From Brasenia schreberi (Eukaryota > Streptophyta > Magnoliopsida > Nymphaeales > Cabombaceae), in contig JAYKKT010000059.1 of NCBI GenBank assembly GCA_036023115.1, positions 3,448,001 through 3,512,000 on the forward strand: a DNA stretch of 64,000 nucleotides, in the 5' to 3' direction. The first letter of the stretch is position 1. Each line of letters begins with the position of its first letter. Of the stretch, positions 25,023 to 39,457 are shown piece after piece. The translations under genes were made by a program, and so were the position numbers. Below the pieces are notes generated by a model. It saw only the letters and a list, made by a program, of their open reading frames with translations. It searched no databases and had not been told where the DNA came from.

Positions 25023-26219
25023 AAGAGCTACGGCTTTGGGGTGTCTTACACAGGAACTCAGGTGCGGCTGAAGCTAGCAGCAGGGTCTGATTTCTAGGCT
25101 GATTGTATTCAAGAAAGGAACTAGGTGAGCGAGAGAGACAAAGGTGTCTGGATGTAGGTGATGAAGGTTGTGAGTGTGTGATAACAAACTGAAAAAGTTG
25201 AGTTGAATGCTGCAGTTCAGCAAAGACAACACCAAAGCGGCTAGCAACAGATGCACTTAAAAAGACAATGCAACTAGTGATGAATGAAAACAAGAGAAGC
25301 TGCAACGAATGATAAGCAATGCAACTAAAGATAATGCAAATGATGACTCTATTAAAAGAAACCATTAGAATGATGACTAAATGGACAAACAAATGACAAC
25401 CTTGTGACGGACGTGAACTAGAAATACAAGTGATCATGAATAGAACTACGAAATGTCGAATGCAACTAATATTCAATGAATACTAAGTGTAATATAACAT
25501 AAATGAAACTAAAGCGAATCAATCAAAATGCTTAATGTCGACTGATCATTAAGTGCAACCACAGATTGCATGCAGCAGCGCATAGACTAAATGGAACTAA
25601 GATGAATGATGCAACCGGAATAAGAAGCTAGATGAATCTAAGCAACTAATGATTATCAAACATGGCGATGAAACAAACGTAAAATGTATAGGATGGCACC
25701 TCAACAGGGAACGGTGTGAAATTAAGAGATGTTAGCTGCAAAACGGAGGAAACCTCCGTTCTTCTGACAGGAAATATCAACTCTTGAGCATCGAATATTG
25801 TGCCGCGGCAGAGAAAGTTAATGAGATGGTTCAGTGGCGGAAGAAGAAGCTGGATGAAATGGGTGGCTATTGCAACACTGTGAATACATTAGCAATACAA
25901 CAGAGGAAATGGGAATAGACTTTGCGGAAGAAGGTAGAGAATTTTAGAAATGCAGCGATGAATGGCTACGTAGCCGCAGTAGCTTCTTTGAGCCGGTGGT
26001 AGCAGTTTCATGTCGCCCCAACAACTCTTATTTAAAAAAAATGCCTTGGTAACTTTTTCCACAGAATTTTAAGGCCAAATCTTTTTCTTTATTGGCCGCC
26101 TAAGATACGTATTTATCACTTCAGATTCTTCTGAGCTACAAGAATTTTATTCCATCAACGGCATTGTCATGGGAAACACACACTTAAACTCTTTGCATGA
26201 GTTTAATATATAAAGTAAG

Positions 26220-26221
<2 letters not shown>

Positions 26222-26291
<70 letters not shown>
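26222..26291. repeat. (CT)n(TA)n compound microsatellite
   Basis: About 30 bases of CT repeat followed by about 40 bases of TA repeat. Confidence 0.95.
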
Positions 26292-26295
<4 letters not shown>

Positions 26296-26496
26296 GTCCA
26301 CACACATATTGGGTGGGGTATGGGTACCGATCATGTTTCGGGTACTTCTTATCACATACTCACCCCATACCCGATCAAAGCAATTCAGGTGCTCCCCGTA
26401 CCCAAATCTAAACCTGGTTAAATCGGGCATTCCCTGCCCCATTTGGATCAGGTTGGGTCAGGGCTCGATGGGTCGGGCCAATGTTGCCATCCCTAC
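26292..26496. mobile_element. Fragment of a GGGATGGCAAC-type transposon end
   Basis: The right end reads ccaatgttgccatcccta, i.e. tagggatggcaac on the other strand, the terminus of a very common non-autonomous plant hAT-like element. The interior is rich in gggtacccg-like motifs. The left terminus is not recognisable and may have been lost into the adjacent TA repeat. Confidence 0.4.
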
Positions 26497-27760
26497 CGTG
26501 TATGTACTGCCGGAGCTTATAGGAGTAAATACTAGAACTTCAGCGGGTACCTTCATGAATTGCGTATCTTCTTGTTAGTAAAGAAGTAGATCCTTTTTTA
26601 TTGATCAGCAGGTACCTTCATGCTTTATCTTCTTGTTGCTAACCATGCTTATCTTCTTCTTGTTATTTCTTGTTCAACCAGATAGCTACTGCAGTTAGTT
26701 TCTTAACCTCACAAATTTCTTTTTCCGGTGGACTAAATCAATAAGTATTTAAAGTCCTCGTCCTTGCGTTTCACTTGGATTAAAACCCTTGGGAGAAAGT
26801 GCACGTGCGTGCACACACACACACACATACAGATATGCGTGTGCGTGCACTAAAGAAGTTGAGTCTTGGTTTTGTGAAACGGAATTGATGCTCAACTTTA
26901 TGCTTGAAACATTTACATGAGTCCACTACCCTGTGGCCCCTGGTCAGTGAGTCAACTCAAAATCACCTCCACGGTGAAGGTCGCAAGTTTGACAGCCTGG
27001 AGACCGCACATCTGCTATGGATACTATGTGGGTCTGCGAAACCTTGATTTGCAGAAAAATAACAGGGATCAATCAATTTCAATTGGATTCTGGAATAACA
27101 CCAAATCAGATTCAGAAAGAAATGATACCCACTTTTCAGAATCTGGGATCCATACACTGAAACATTACCCAAGTGTCAGTAGACGCTCGTTCCACTTCTG
27201 AGTAACTGTGGTATACATTGCGATTTTCTAATTTTCTTGGGTATTTAAGTTGAAGCAAAAGGAAAAGTAGAATCATTCGAATGTGATAACGTGAGAATTA
27301 AGATACGCTTGAGAACATAAGAACTTCTGATAAGTCCTACCCAATCAACAAAGGATCATTTTTTTTTCAGATTTGAGCAACAGTGCATGTTTTTTTTATT
27401 ACAAATACAAATAGCTTCTAAAATTGAAATCTGACCAACGCATTGTGTATTGCCCACCGATGGATCGAGTAAAACACGCTATCAGTAAAAAGAGGGACAT
27501 GAAATATTCAAAGGCAGTTACCTTGCAGAAAATATACAACTGTTGAACTACTAAAAGCCTATACAACTCATGTAAAAAATATTAACTTGAAATTGTCTTC
27601 CAAATCATACGATTCAGGCAAAAGAAACAGGCCTCTTGTGGCAACATATTATAAGATCCGATATTGCCTTTCATTGTTGGATGCTCTCCATGGAATTGCA
27701 AGAATGATGGTTTAAGACGCAAACAATCTCCCATTTCTTCCGGCTTCAACAATGTAAAAC

Positions 27761-30700
27761 TTAACTAGCAAGAGGTTTATCTTGGAAATTAACCTCTACC
27801 GCTAGACCCATTGAGAGCAAGTGTTCAATCATAGCAGTTGTGTCACTCTTCAACTGAGCAGAGAACTCCTGATACAAATAAAAAAGTACAACCACTAAAT
27901 TAGAACTCACAGAAAACTGCCATTCTTGTTGGACCTTTCAAATGAAAGGAGATAGACAGCTTTCAGAACTTTCGAAACATCACATACGTGACATTGTTAA
28001 GAGAAGAATAGTTATACAAGGTTAGGGCGTTTGTGGTCACAACAACATTCCGTGACGTTTAAGAAAATCATGAAGAAAACCAAACAAGGAACATTTGGAA
28101 CCTTGTTTAACGATCAGCATAATGCATGAACCAAGATTCGGTAACGCCTGTGGAACCACTTCCCTGGCCCCTTTTCAATGCCGTGCACCTAGAAGTATGG
28201 CAACCATAAGAAGGAAGACAGATTTAAGCCAGGCTTGGAAGTTGTGTCATCAATATGTGGTAGATAATTCCTCATGGTGGGCAATGTCATCCACTTTGTC
28301 ATTACCGATATTTTCCTTGTCATTCTGTAAAAGTCGTCCAATTTTGGAACCTAAAATGTCCAAGTTTACAAACCAAACGGGGGTTCTGAAGGAAGACATC
28401 AGGCAACCCATCCGCATATCAATAATTGAAAGAAACCTACAATCAAAACCACATGGAGAGTCTAGTACTGCTATTGACAGGATCCCACCAAGGAACGGCT
28501 GGCAACAAAATCGTATCCACCCTGTTACCAGCCATCCCATAATGTACATTTAAAATATGTGCCAATATATCTACATAAAGTAATCTGATATGAGGTGTTT
28601 GGTATCAATAATTGACATATGTAAAAGATGCTTGCAGAACCAATGACGCTCAGGTGGAAACATAGTTACATATGAATAACTGATTCAGTAACGAGTCTGT
28701 TTGGAAGAAAGAGAATATGGCATCAATAAAAGATTAAAGGAGACATGGTTAAGTGATTTGGACATCCAAAGAGGTGGCTAAATATAGCTCAAGAGGATGG
28801 ACAAGTTTTTTTCCACAAAGTAAATAGGGAAGAAGGTGGAGGATGTGCATTATAGGAAAGCTTTGGTGGTGCCAAAAGGTGTCAGAAGATACAATAAAAC
28901 ATTATCTGGCTCTTTCAGATTTAAGGACATGACCAAGATACCTTGGGAGAATCAATGGAGCCAACCACACCTAATATAGAGGAGATGTTGGCTTTTGTGT
29001 CGGCATCACTACACTTTTAGGTGCAAAAAACCTTCCGAGAATCCCTACATGCCCATGTCATGTTCATCTTGTACCATGTTAGTTCACAGATCCATTATTA
29101 TATGGTGGCGTACCATTATGAACTATGTTACACCCTCTCCACCACAAACAACCTCGTTTCATTAACATCAAAATTTGTAAGCGCCTTTCACTCTGAATCA
29201 GTCAAGGTAGCAGTTTCAACTAAGAATAAACAGCTTATCATCTCTTGCCCAACTACACTTTCCTCTGTCACCTTTGAACAGAATGGATTAATTTAGAGAA
29301 GATAACAGTCATTACAATACAAAGCGTGTTAAACAGAAATCAATAGTATGAATCATCAAACTGCATTGACAAGAAATACAACTCCTAAGAATCATAAATC
29401 ACAAAATAGCAGCAATTTTACCTTCCTTTCTTCCTTGTTTTTCTGCTTTTTGACTTTGGAAATCCATTCAGTCATTAATTTATGCAGCTCCACTTGGATC
29501 AATGGCTTCTTTGTTTCAGGAAGGTTCTATAACAGGCTGTCTATGTGAGGTTAACCTTGATAAGGTGTAAACAAAAGATGCCACTTACTCCCAGCCATAA
29601 GATCTACTTGCACTCATAGGAGGATGAGGGATGAATAATATGATTTTAGAATGAGACCGAGGCTACAAATTTCCAGAATTAATGACATTCACCTTACATG
29701 CAAAAATATGGCACACAAATGAGAAGGGAGAAAACGATGAAGGGAAATAAAATATTCAAGTAAAATGTATTTCACCATGCCTTAACAGATGAGACTATTC
29801 CACAGTGGATTCAAGATAAAAGAAAACATTGAACACAGTCATATTTATGACATGTTTGCTTCATCTTCTGAATCATATTTGCATGAACCATTCTGATTCT
29901 CCCAAAGCTAGGGAAAATAAAAAGAGTGATCCCATGAAGCTTTTCTGATCAGGAACACAAGAGATTTGGATTCTCATCCCCTGGAAGAATCCGAATCACT
30001 GAGAGCTGGGGGTGTCGCTTGGAATCGCTGATAAAGCTATTCCATTTGCAAGGACAAAACAAGAATGCACTTAACTATCTCAAAAGAGAAAGAAGGGATG
30101 CCGATAACCGTATTAGAGAAAGACTTATATCAAGTTATCCAACATGAGGCAATTACGTCAAAGTTGCAAAAACCTCAAGTAGAATGTCAGAGTTGGACTT
30201 TACACACAACTTCAACTGATACCTTTTACACTGCATAGAATAGAAAGAACGAGGCATTTTTTGGTGCGCACTTGGATAATAAGAGGTGAATTTATCACAA
30301 TTCAGAATACGTGATTGGCATAGTTACCAGCAGCAAATGTGAAATGAGCCTAACGAAGTAGTTACTGGAAACAATCACAATCCAGAGCATGGAGCAGCAA
30401 CATTATTAATGAAGTAAATACATAAATAAAGAAATTATTTTGTATATGGAAACATTAAAAAGAACGACTTCATAAGAATCCCAGCAAAGACCAACTTATC
30501 TGAGCGCACATACATAAGTAAAGTATAATGATGCAAAGTACAGATGCTGTAGCATGTCGATGTTTCAATGACGCACCTGACTAAGAACATGAATGATGTC
30601 AGCAGAATTTTCAGGCTGATGTTGGAGTAGATACCCCTATATTAGAAAACCATTTTTCAGATTCATAAGTTCCGCAACAACGAATCAGTTATCGTGTCAA

Positions 30701-33700
30701 CTATCAAATGGTCGTGAAGCAGAATTAACTAGACATTATCCTTTTTACTGGCATACCTAAAGACATGCCCAAAACTTCTCGGAAGCTATTATCATTCAAA
30801 TAGGAATCTTGTGAATCAGAGAAGGACAAACTATTCATTGAGACAAGCAACTCAAGACCTATTGGAATCATATTGCACCGTAGGAAAAAAAAAATACAGC
30901 ACAGATGCAGGTGCAGTGCAGAGTCTACAGATTTACATTACCACACAACTGAAAATAAGAAACAAATTCCTAATATTCTCACAAATATTAGCAACAAGCT
31001 GATCAGATCACTTTCAACATGCAGAATGAGTTAATTTGTTCTGAGAATGTCCAAAAGCCGTTAGAGTTTATATCAAATCAAACATATGATGAATATGATA
31101 TTTAGGCCTTGCACCAGCCAACCGTCAAAGTTGAGTTGGAGAATCAAGTCAATTAGCTTGCCAAGAGATCGACCAACACAAGCAGCTAAACAACCAAATA
31201 TATTACATTCATAGTACAACAATGAGAAGTGAAAGCCAAAATTTGGGAGGATTTATATAAAAGGCTTAACTCAAAAGAAGGTAAAAGAGATATTTTTAGG
31301 ATAGTTAATACTAGAGATAAGAAAACTAAGGATCTTACTTTTTTTAGATGAAAAGATTCTAGTACCGAATGATGATATAAAAAATAGATGAGAAAATTAT
31401 TTCTATAAGCTTTTTAACGAAAATACATATGGTAGTATTAGCTTAGGAGAGTTAGCCAAATCAGAAAAGTATATAAACCACAATTTCTATCAGCGTATTT
31501 AAAAGAACGAAGTCAAAGAGACTCTTAAATATATGAAGGTTGGTAAATATGTAGGACCATACAATATTCCTATAAAAGTATGAAAAATCCTAGAAGAGAT
31601 AGGGCTCACTTGACTCACAAGACTATTTAATGAAATATGGAGAACCTAAAAGATGCATGAGGAATGGAAAGCGAGTACATTATACCTATATAGACTCCTT
31701 TGTAGTTAATATTGGGTTTCATCAGAGATCAACTTTAAATCTATATTTATTTATATTAGTCAATGAGTTAACAAAACATATTCAAGATGAAGTACCTTTG
31801 TGTATGTTATTTGCATATGACATTGTGTTAGTGTAAGAGTCTAAGAAAAAAGTTAATAAGAAATTAGAACTATGGAGAGAAATATTAAAAAGTAAAGGCT
31901 TTCGACTTAGTAGATTAACAACAATTACAATAACAAATAAGCCTTTTCCCATACTAGATGGGGTCGACTACATAGATTCTTTGTTTTCAATCCATGGTAG
32001 ATAAGTCCGGCAAAGTTTTACGCCGGCTATCGGAAGCCTAACGCAACCCTCCTCCTTTATCCGGGCTTGGGACCAGCCATACAAGGGTGATCCCTTACAT
32101 GGGTGGAGTTTGATCGCTTGGGTACTAGAAATTAAGATTGGCACACATTGTATTCCTCACAAGAAAAGTTTTAAATATCTAGGGTCAATTTTTCAAAGTG
32201 ATTGAAAAATTGATGGAGATGTTATACATAGAAGTAATGCCCGTTGGTTAAAATGGAAAGGGGCATAAGGTATTCTATATGATAAGAAGATACCATTGAA
32301 GTTTAAAGGTAAATATTATAGAGCACCAATTAGAGTATTTGGAGAAAATGCGAGGCCTTGCTTAGAATTCTTTGGCTACAATTCAAGACTCTATAATCCA
32401 TCTCATAACTATGAGAGGTCACATGTCCAGTGCAAGGAAACAGAATATATTGAGAGGACAATTTTTCAGCAAGATGCTAAACTCTGTGTTAGCCTAGTCA
32501 GTCTCATAAAAGTGGAAGCTAGAATCACGGATTAGAAGGTGGGGTGGGGTGGGAGTTGTTACATGTTCCCACCTTGGCACAAGCAAAAGCACTTGAAATA
32601 GTGTGCTGCTTCCCAGACTCTGATCTGTGCTTCTCAATTTCCCATATTGAGTCAGCTTTACCTGCAAATTTAAGCAAAAGTATCAAGTGTCTAGGCCCAC
32701 AAGAGTAGTAAAAGATAATCCGGAAGCATGAAATATATGATGGGCAACAAAGATTAAAAACTGAAGCCAGTGGTAAAGAAATTGCAGCTTCACGTAAATG
32801 ACATAAAGCACATTCTACTATTTATCAGAAGATGACTCAAGTAATGATTATGGAAGTGACTAATATAGAATGCACAGCAGGAATGGACTGGCAGTACGAC
32901 AGAGAAGTTGGATTCTTGGTTCCTAGCTTTGACCACTACCTCAATTTTGCATCATAGCACTTTCCAATCTTTTGCTTCATTTCATCCTTTCCAGCTGATC
33001 CACTTTCAAGTTTCAATTTCATTATTAAACATGTCACAGAGATGTCTCAGCCCCTTGGTGGAGCGAAAAACAGCACAAATTAGATCTGCCCCTTGATGGA
33101 GAAAAAAAATCATGAATTAGCTCCCTAACAACAGGGTCTGTGCAGTTTACAGATTAACTATTTGATCCATCTTTCGTTAACGAGTACAAACCAGTCCCTT
33201 GTTAGACATCTCGTTTCTGGCTATTCATAAAAAGCTACATATTCTGCAGAATCTCCTTGCAAAGTTGCAAACTATTTCTTTTTCAGCAAAGGTGGAACTC
33301 TTAAATAAGCACCAGCATTACATTTTGCTACCACATTGGAACGGAAAAACATACTTAAAAAATTTCTGCATATGTTCAAGGAAGTGCGATTTGCCAAACA
33401 TGGAGAACAGAGTGGTCAAAAGAGAGTCATCTTCATGTTTGGAACTGAGACCCGATACAATCACTGAACACATTTGGCATACCTATCAACAAGATATATT
33501 TGAATGGAAGTGATTTAGAAAAGCCCTTGATGCAGCTATCAACAAGATATATTTGACTAGGATATGCATAAGATGTAGATTGATACTGAACAAACCATAT
33601 CGATTGTTGACATGTATATAATTTCCTTTGTCATTTTATAACCTTCAGCTACTTCTGTGAGTTCTCATCACTTTTCCTATCATATCATTTCCTTCAATTA

Positions 33701-36700
33701 TAAACATACTGCTCGCTCGTGGAAATCATATCAATGGGTAAAAGAAACAGATTTGGTATTATAACTTTCTACTTTCTTTAGCGTTTATGTATCAATTGCT
33801 GAGCAGATACCATCTAATGGGGAATAAGCACTCATACTGTTCTCTATCCTGACCTTGTAATGGGAGAAACCAACTCCATCTGCAGATCTCCACGATAATT
33901 GTCTATATAGCTGACCTTACTTTTGGTGCTCGATTCTGCAACATGTTCTTTGTAATTGTGTGATTACCAAAAGATTGTTTACTACCCCAAACATCGATCA
34001 GTCATCATGATTTGAAGAAAGTATAGGCTCAAAGAACAGACTCTTCTTTTACTAGGCAAAAGATAGAAGTTCATTCCAAGTGAATCGAAGCATCAAGTTC
34101 AATCTACACCTACACTTGGCTTAAGGAGGAACGTCCATCCTAGGGCAAGACTTGGCATGATGTGGCTTGAAATTCTTCTGTAAGCTCAAAGAATCCACTC
34201 TTCTTTTACTAGAATGGTTCTCTACCTAAGACCAATAGCACCACAACTACCATCCAAAATTTTTTCTCAGTGCCCCTAAACAATATACTTATCATGAAGA
34301 GACAATAGTATATCAGGCTATTTTTTGAGAGATGCAAAAGGGAACGAGCTTCAACAGCAAGTTCGTAACATGATAACTCTTAAGAAAGGAAACTGTTACT
34401 CGAGTATCCTTCTTTCCTTGATAATACACACATTCCAAAGACAAGCTCGTCCACAAACTTATCATAATACAGAACATATTCATCTTCTTAAAATTAACTT
34501 TTCTATTTGCTTGAATGCTTCGCCTTACATTGCTAAGTGTAAGAATAAATATATTTGTCATATCCATTCAAAATTAGTCACTCAAATTATGACTCACCAA
34601 AAGAAAAACTTAAAAATATGAACCGCAGTTTGGATCTGAGTTAAAATTTTGGCTTCACAGTTGCTGAATCAGCAAACATGAGGCTCGGAGTTCCTTGTCT
34701 CATTCATGACAAAGCCTTAAAAAAATTGTGTCACCAGAATAATTGCATTACTTTTCTGGGTAAGTAATTAGTGATTATCAGTCCTTCCTCTTGTTGAAAT
34801 GAAGCCAATGCACACATCCTACAATCTCGCATTAAGGAGATTTTTACCCATTTTTGCAGCAAAATCCATCCAAATGTCGTAAGCAGTTTGATGCAGTCTT
34901 ACTCTGCTCCTAATAAACTTTTTTGCAAGCTTACACATCAAATCCCAGTCTCCAGCATTGTAACAGATGCTGCATGAAGATAAATGCAATCAATATTGTG
35001 ACTAGCACCTGAATGAAACTTCTGAGTCCATGCAACAGTAGATCACAGTTACAACATCAGCATAATGGCTCCAATATGCCTTTACCGTGGAGAAGGTCCA
35101 ACACCTAATGACCAATCAAATGAACTCTTAACTTATAGAAGCTTCAAGAATAAACATCATTATCCTTGACGCATGTAAGTTTCATACTATGCTAATAATC
35201 ACAAGCATTTGTATGTTTTCCTTTATTGGTTACAAAGGAAGGTCGAAGCCTAACACAAACGTGGACCCCCAATGGAGTTGAACTCCCCATCTGCAACAAG
35301 GGCGTCAGAGCACCCTGCAGTTAAGCAACCACTATGGGTGCAAAACATTTGTATGTTACGTCAGAAAATCATCAAAAACAAGAGCTAAAAAGCGGATCCT
35401 TTGCTCAATATTGAGAACCAGCATGTGATTTTTCCTAAACAAAGGAGGTGTTTACTTTTTCACAATCCAAATCCTATTCTTTGAAAAGATAAGCTCGTCC
35501 AAGCACTAGAATAGAACTTGAGTACCTGAAAACTATGTCAGCTGTGGTTGGTTGTAGTTCTAAGGAATTCCTTTTCATGACTTGCAATATCTTAATCATA
35601 GCCTTTAAGTCATTGTGTTCTTTTGCATAACGCTACAGCCAAGTTTGAAGCAGTCAAACAATGTTATGCAAGAACATTACAAAAAAAAAAAGCTGTACCA
35701 AATAAAGGAGTACGGGATTGAAATTACCAGTAAGTAATGAGCGGACCCAATACTTGGGGTTATACCATATACATTGTGTTTCCAAAGTGCTTTCTCTCCT
35801 GCATATATGCAACAGGGTCACTGCTTGCTATGCTAATAGGAATGGAGCCAAGAGATTTTTAACTCGTTGCAGATAGATGCCCATTGAATCAGGCATCAAA
35901 ATATAAAAACTTGACCCGATAGAGTATCCAACTTTGACGCTATCTTCATTTTACTAGAGCACTAATGCGACTCCTAGTCCAACTAAAGTTGAGCATACAT
36001 AAAAGCTAGCTGAATGCTAATAGCTAGTCCCTTTTAATCAGAAAAAATAAAACTAAAAAATCACAAACAAAAAGATACAGGAAAATATTACAATTTAACA
36101 TCAATCTCATACCAAAATCTAGAGCACCAGCACGAGCACAAGCCTCTGCAACTTTCATACAGTACTGGGAATTAAAATTATCATGGATGCGAAGGTTGGA
36201 TAACCTCTGTTGCAAGAGATAATTAATGTTAGTTTGGGTGCAATGCAGATAAGAATGTATTTACATGTCTAAAGTATTTTATCCAAAAGATTATCAAGAA
36301 CATAGAGGTTATCATGTAATCAATTGACCACTCACAAAAGTTCGAAGCCTTTGCAATATTTGAAATAAAAGCTTCACATCTTCGCGGTTAATACAGCTTT
36401 CAAACATAGTTCTCAACCACACATTGGGAGGCATGGTTCGAGCTTCAACAGATTTTAACATTTTGAGATAGAGGTCCTGTACAACTTCTGAATTGCAGAA
36501 TCACAGACAAGACACTTTAAGATGCTATCAAAGATAGATAAAATGCAATGAACTGTTGAAATTGTGAAGAATTTAACAAATCCGAAATTCAAGAGGGCAA
36601 AATACAAGGGATTCAGAAAAAAAGTAATACGAGCACAAACAATAGGCAGAGGAAACAACATTGAAAACATATTGGTAGTAGCAGTTCGCGAGCACCTAGC

Positions 36701-39426
36701 AGAGGAAAGAGAGTTGCAGCTGAAGACTTTGGAGGTGGTAGAAGAGGAAGTTCAGGAAGGAGTAGAGGAAGAGCTTCTTCTTCTAGCATACATTCGTTCT
36801 TTCCTCCTTCCACTACACCTGGTGCTCAACCAGGAATTCGTGCTGCTATGACTTTAGAACAACTGCACGATCAAGCAGACCTTGCAGTGGGCAGATAGTT
36901 TTATGATGCATGCATTCCATTTAATGCAGCAAACAGTTTTCATTTTCAAGCAATGGCAGATGCAATTGCTAACATTGGTCCAGGATACAGGATGCCCTCT
37001 TATCAGAAGTTGAGAGGGAAGATATTAGATCAGACCGTGATTGAAGTGCAACAATATTGTTCGACTTTGAGACAATCGTGGAAGAAAACAGGATGCACTA
37101 TCATGGCAGATGGATGGACCGATAGGCGAGGAAGGACATTGCTAAACTTTCTTGTATATTGTCCTAAAGGACTCATGTTTTTGAGATCTCTAGATATGTC
37201 AGAAGAGAGGCACACTGCAGAGATCCTACGAGAGGAATTTGATAAGGTTATACAGGAGGTTGGGCTAGAAAATGTAGTCCAATTGATTATAGATAATGCA
37301 GCTAACTACAAAGCAGCTGGAAAGGAGTTAGCTGATATTTATGGGACTTTCTACTGGACACCATGTGCAGCCCATTGTTTAGATCTCATCCTCGAGGACA
37401 TTAGTGAGATGGATGAAATAAAGGCAGCAACTGAGTGTTGCCAAGATATTACAAAATTCATTTACAACCATGCATTTATTTTGTGTATGATGAGGAGATA
37501 GACAGAAGGTGTAGAGCTTCTTCGCACAGCTGCAACTCGGTTCGCAACAAACTTCTTATCTGTACAGAGTATTGTGAGACAGAAGCAAGCTTTAAAGAGA
37601 ATGTTCTCCTCAGATGAGTGGCAACAATTTGCAGAGTTGCCACAAAACAGAAGGAACAGAAAGTTAAATGAGATTGCAGAAACGGTTTTTAGAAGTTTAT
37701 TTTGGAATGCATGTATCAAATTATTGAAAATTACTTGTCCTTTAGTGAAAGTTTTGAGATTGGCTGACAGCGAGGAGAAACCATCTATGGGCTACCTTTA
37801 TGAAGCCATGGACAGGGCAAAAGAAGCGATCAGAAATAACTTTAATGGAAAAAAAAGAGATTATGTGCCCATGTGGAAAATAATTAATAGTAGATGGAAT
37901 AAACAATTGCATCAACCTATTCATGCAGCAGCCTACTATCTAAACCCATCATTGAGGTACTCAGCAACCTTCAAAAGGGATGGTGAGGTTAATCGAGGAA
38001 TCATTGAATGCATCGACATATTAGTCCCTGATGAGAGCATAGTAGATGCGATACATCGAGAGATGGAGATATATGATAATGCTCTTCACTTTATGGGTTT
38101 GCCTGTTGCAATTCGCAACCGCTCTATGATGCGTCTAGGTACATTGTTTATTTTCATATTTAAGTTGCATCTTACATTACTGTGGATTATTATGTCTCTA
38201 ATGTTTATTTTTTTTTACAGATATTTGGTGGAACAGGTTTGGAAGTGATTGTCCAAACCTTATAGATTTTGTAGTTAGAGTCTTAAGCCAAACCTGTAGT
38301 GCAACAGGTTGTGAAAGAAATTGGAGTGTTTTTGAACACATCCATACAAAAAAGCGCAACAGGTTGGAATACAAAAGGCTTAATGATTTGGTTTATATTC
38401 GTTGTAACATGCGCCTTCGTGAAAGGTAATGTTGTATTACTTTCAAATTTTCAATTCGATATTATTTAACTTCAGTTTTCAATTGTTAATATTACTTACT
38501 AATTGTTTATCTTTGTTTGTGTCGTAGGCAATTAAAAAAAGTAAATAGAGAAGAAAGTCAGTTCGATCCAATAAGTTTGGATAATTTTGATATATTAGAA
38601 GATTGGGTTATGGAAGACACTGAAGAAAATGCCCTCCTAACAAAAGAAGACGTTGCCTGGATTAATTTGGAAGGAGCGCAACAACATTATGGAGATGAAG
38701 AATTTGATTTTGAAGAAGAAGGTGTGGGCGTGGCTGATGATGATGAGGATCTGCAACAAGGAGAAGATGAAGATTATTTAGTTGATGATCCTGATTACAA
38801 TTTGTAAATTGTAACATTATATGTAACTGTAGTGTACTGTAAAGTGTAAACTATGTATGTATTTTATTTTTTGGATTCAAAATATGTAAATTTGGATGCA
38901 ATTGTTCAATGCTGAATGCTCAATCTGTACTAAACTTACATTATATGAATTTAAAGCAATTATCAGATTTTTCCTGATTTTTTACTATTTTTTATTAATT
39001 TTTAATTAATTTTTACATTATTTTAATATTAAAGTACGATACGATATGATATGATACGATACGCCCGTATCGTGGAGCCCAGCAATACATGATACGATAC
39101 GCGTCAGACAACACTGCATCCACCTCCTACCCTCCCTCCAAACGGTCACATCTACAACATTGGCATCAGTGAAGGCAAATAATGGATATTATCCTTCATA
39201 TGCCTTTATGGTTATAAATTTTTTCATATTTGTAATTGGCCCAAGTTGCAGTGCAAGCATGATTGCTATTTCTCTCGCTAACATATTTAGGACAGGCTGT
39301 TTTCCAGTAATATATAGGTCAGCAATCATACACATGCATAAACCACCATGCAGATTCAGATCATGCCAACAAAACTAAATTCAAGTGAAAATTAAGAAAA
39401 TGAAAGAATAAGTCAAAGACAGTCAG

Positions 39427-39457
<31 letters not shown>

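Larger units (their letters stand above)
25020..27760. other. Intergenic region upstream of the BAR-like gene
   Basis: No gene seen. It includes the putative promoter of the BAR-like gene, a (CT)n(TA)n repeat and a fragment ending in a ggatggcaac-type terminus. Open frames at 24889-25476 and 26917-27201 are repeat- or chance-derived. Confidence 0.5.

Noticed and set aside
24889..25476. 195-codon minus-strand open frame upstream of the BAR-like gene
   Set aside because: Much of it is (CT)n read as Ser/Leu; it overlaps the gene's own leader and has no recognisable domain.
26915..27030. Possible plus-strand SINE (gtcagtgagtcaactc ... gtcgcaagtttgacagcc)
   Set aside because: The box-A and box-B similarity is weak and no shared body with the other SINE-like elements was seen.
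36024..36215. Short minus-strand ORF including [11 protein letters not shown]
   Set aside because: This is not a gene by itself; it is exon 36206-36113 of the helical-repeat gene read through its donor.
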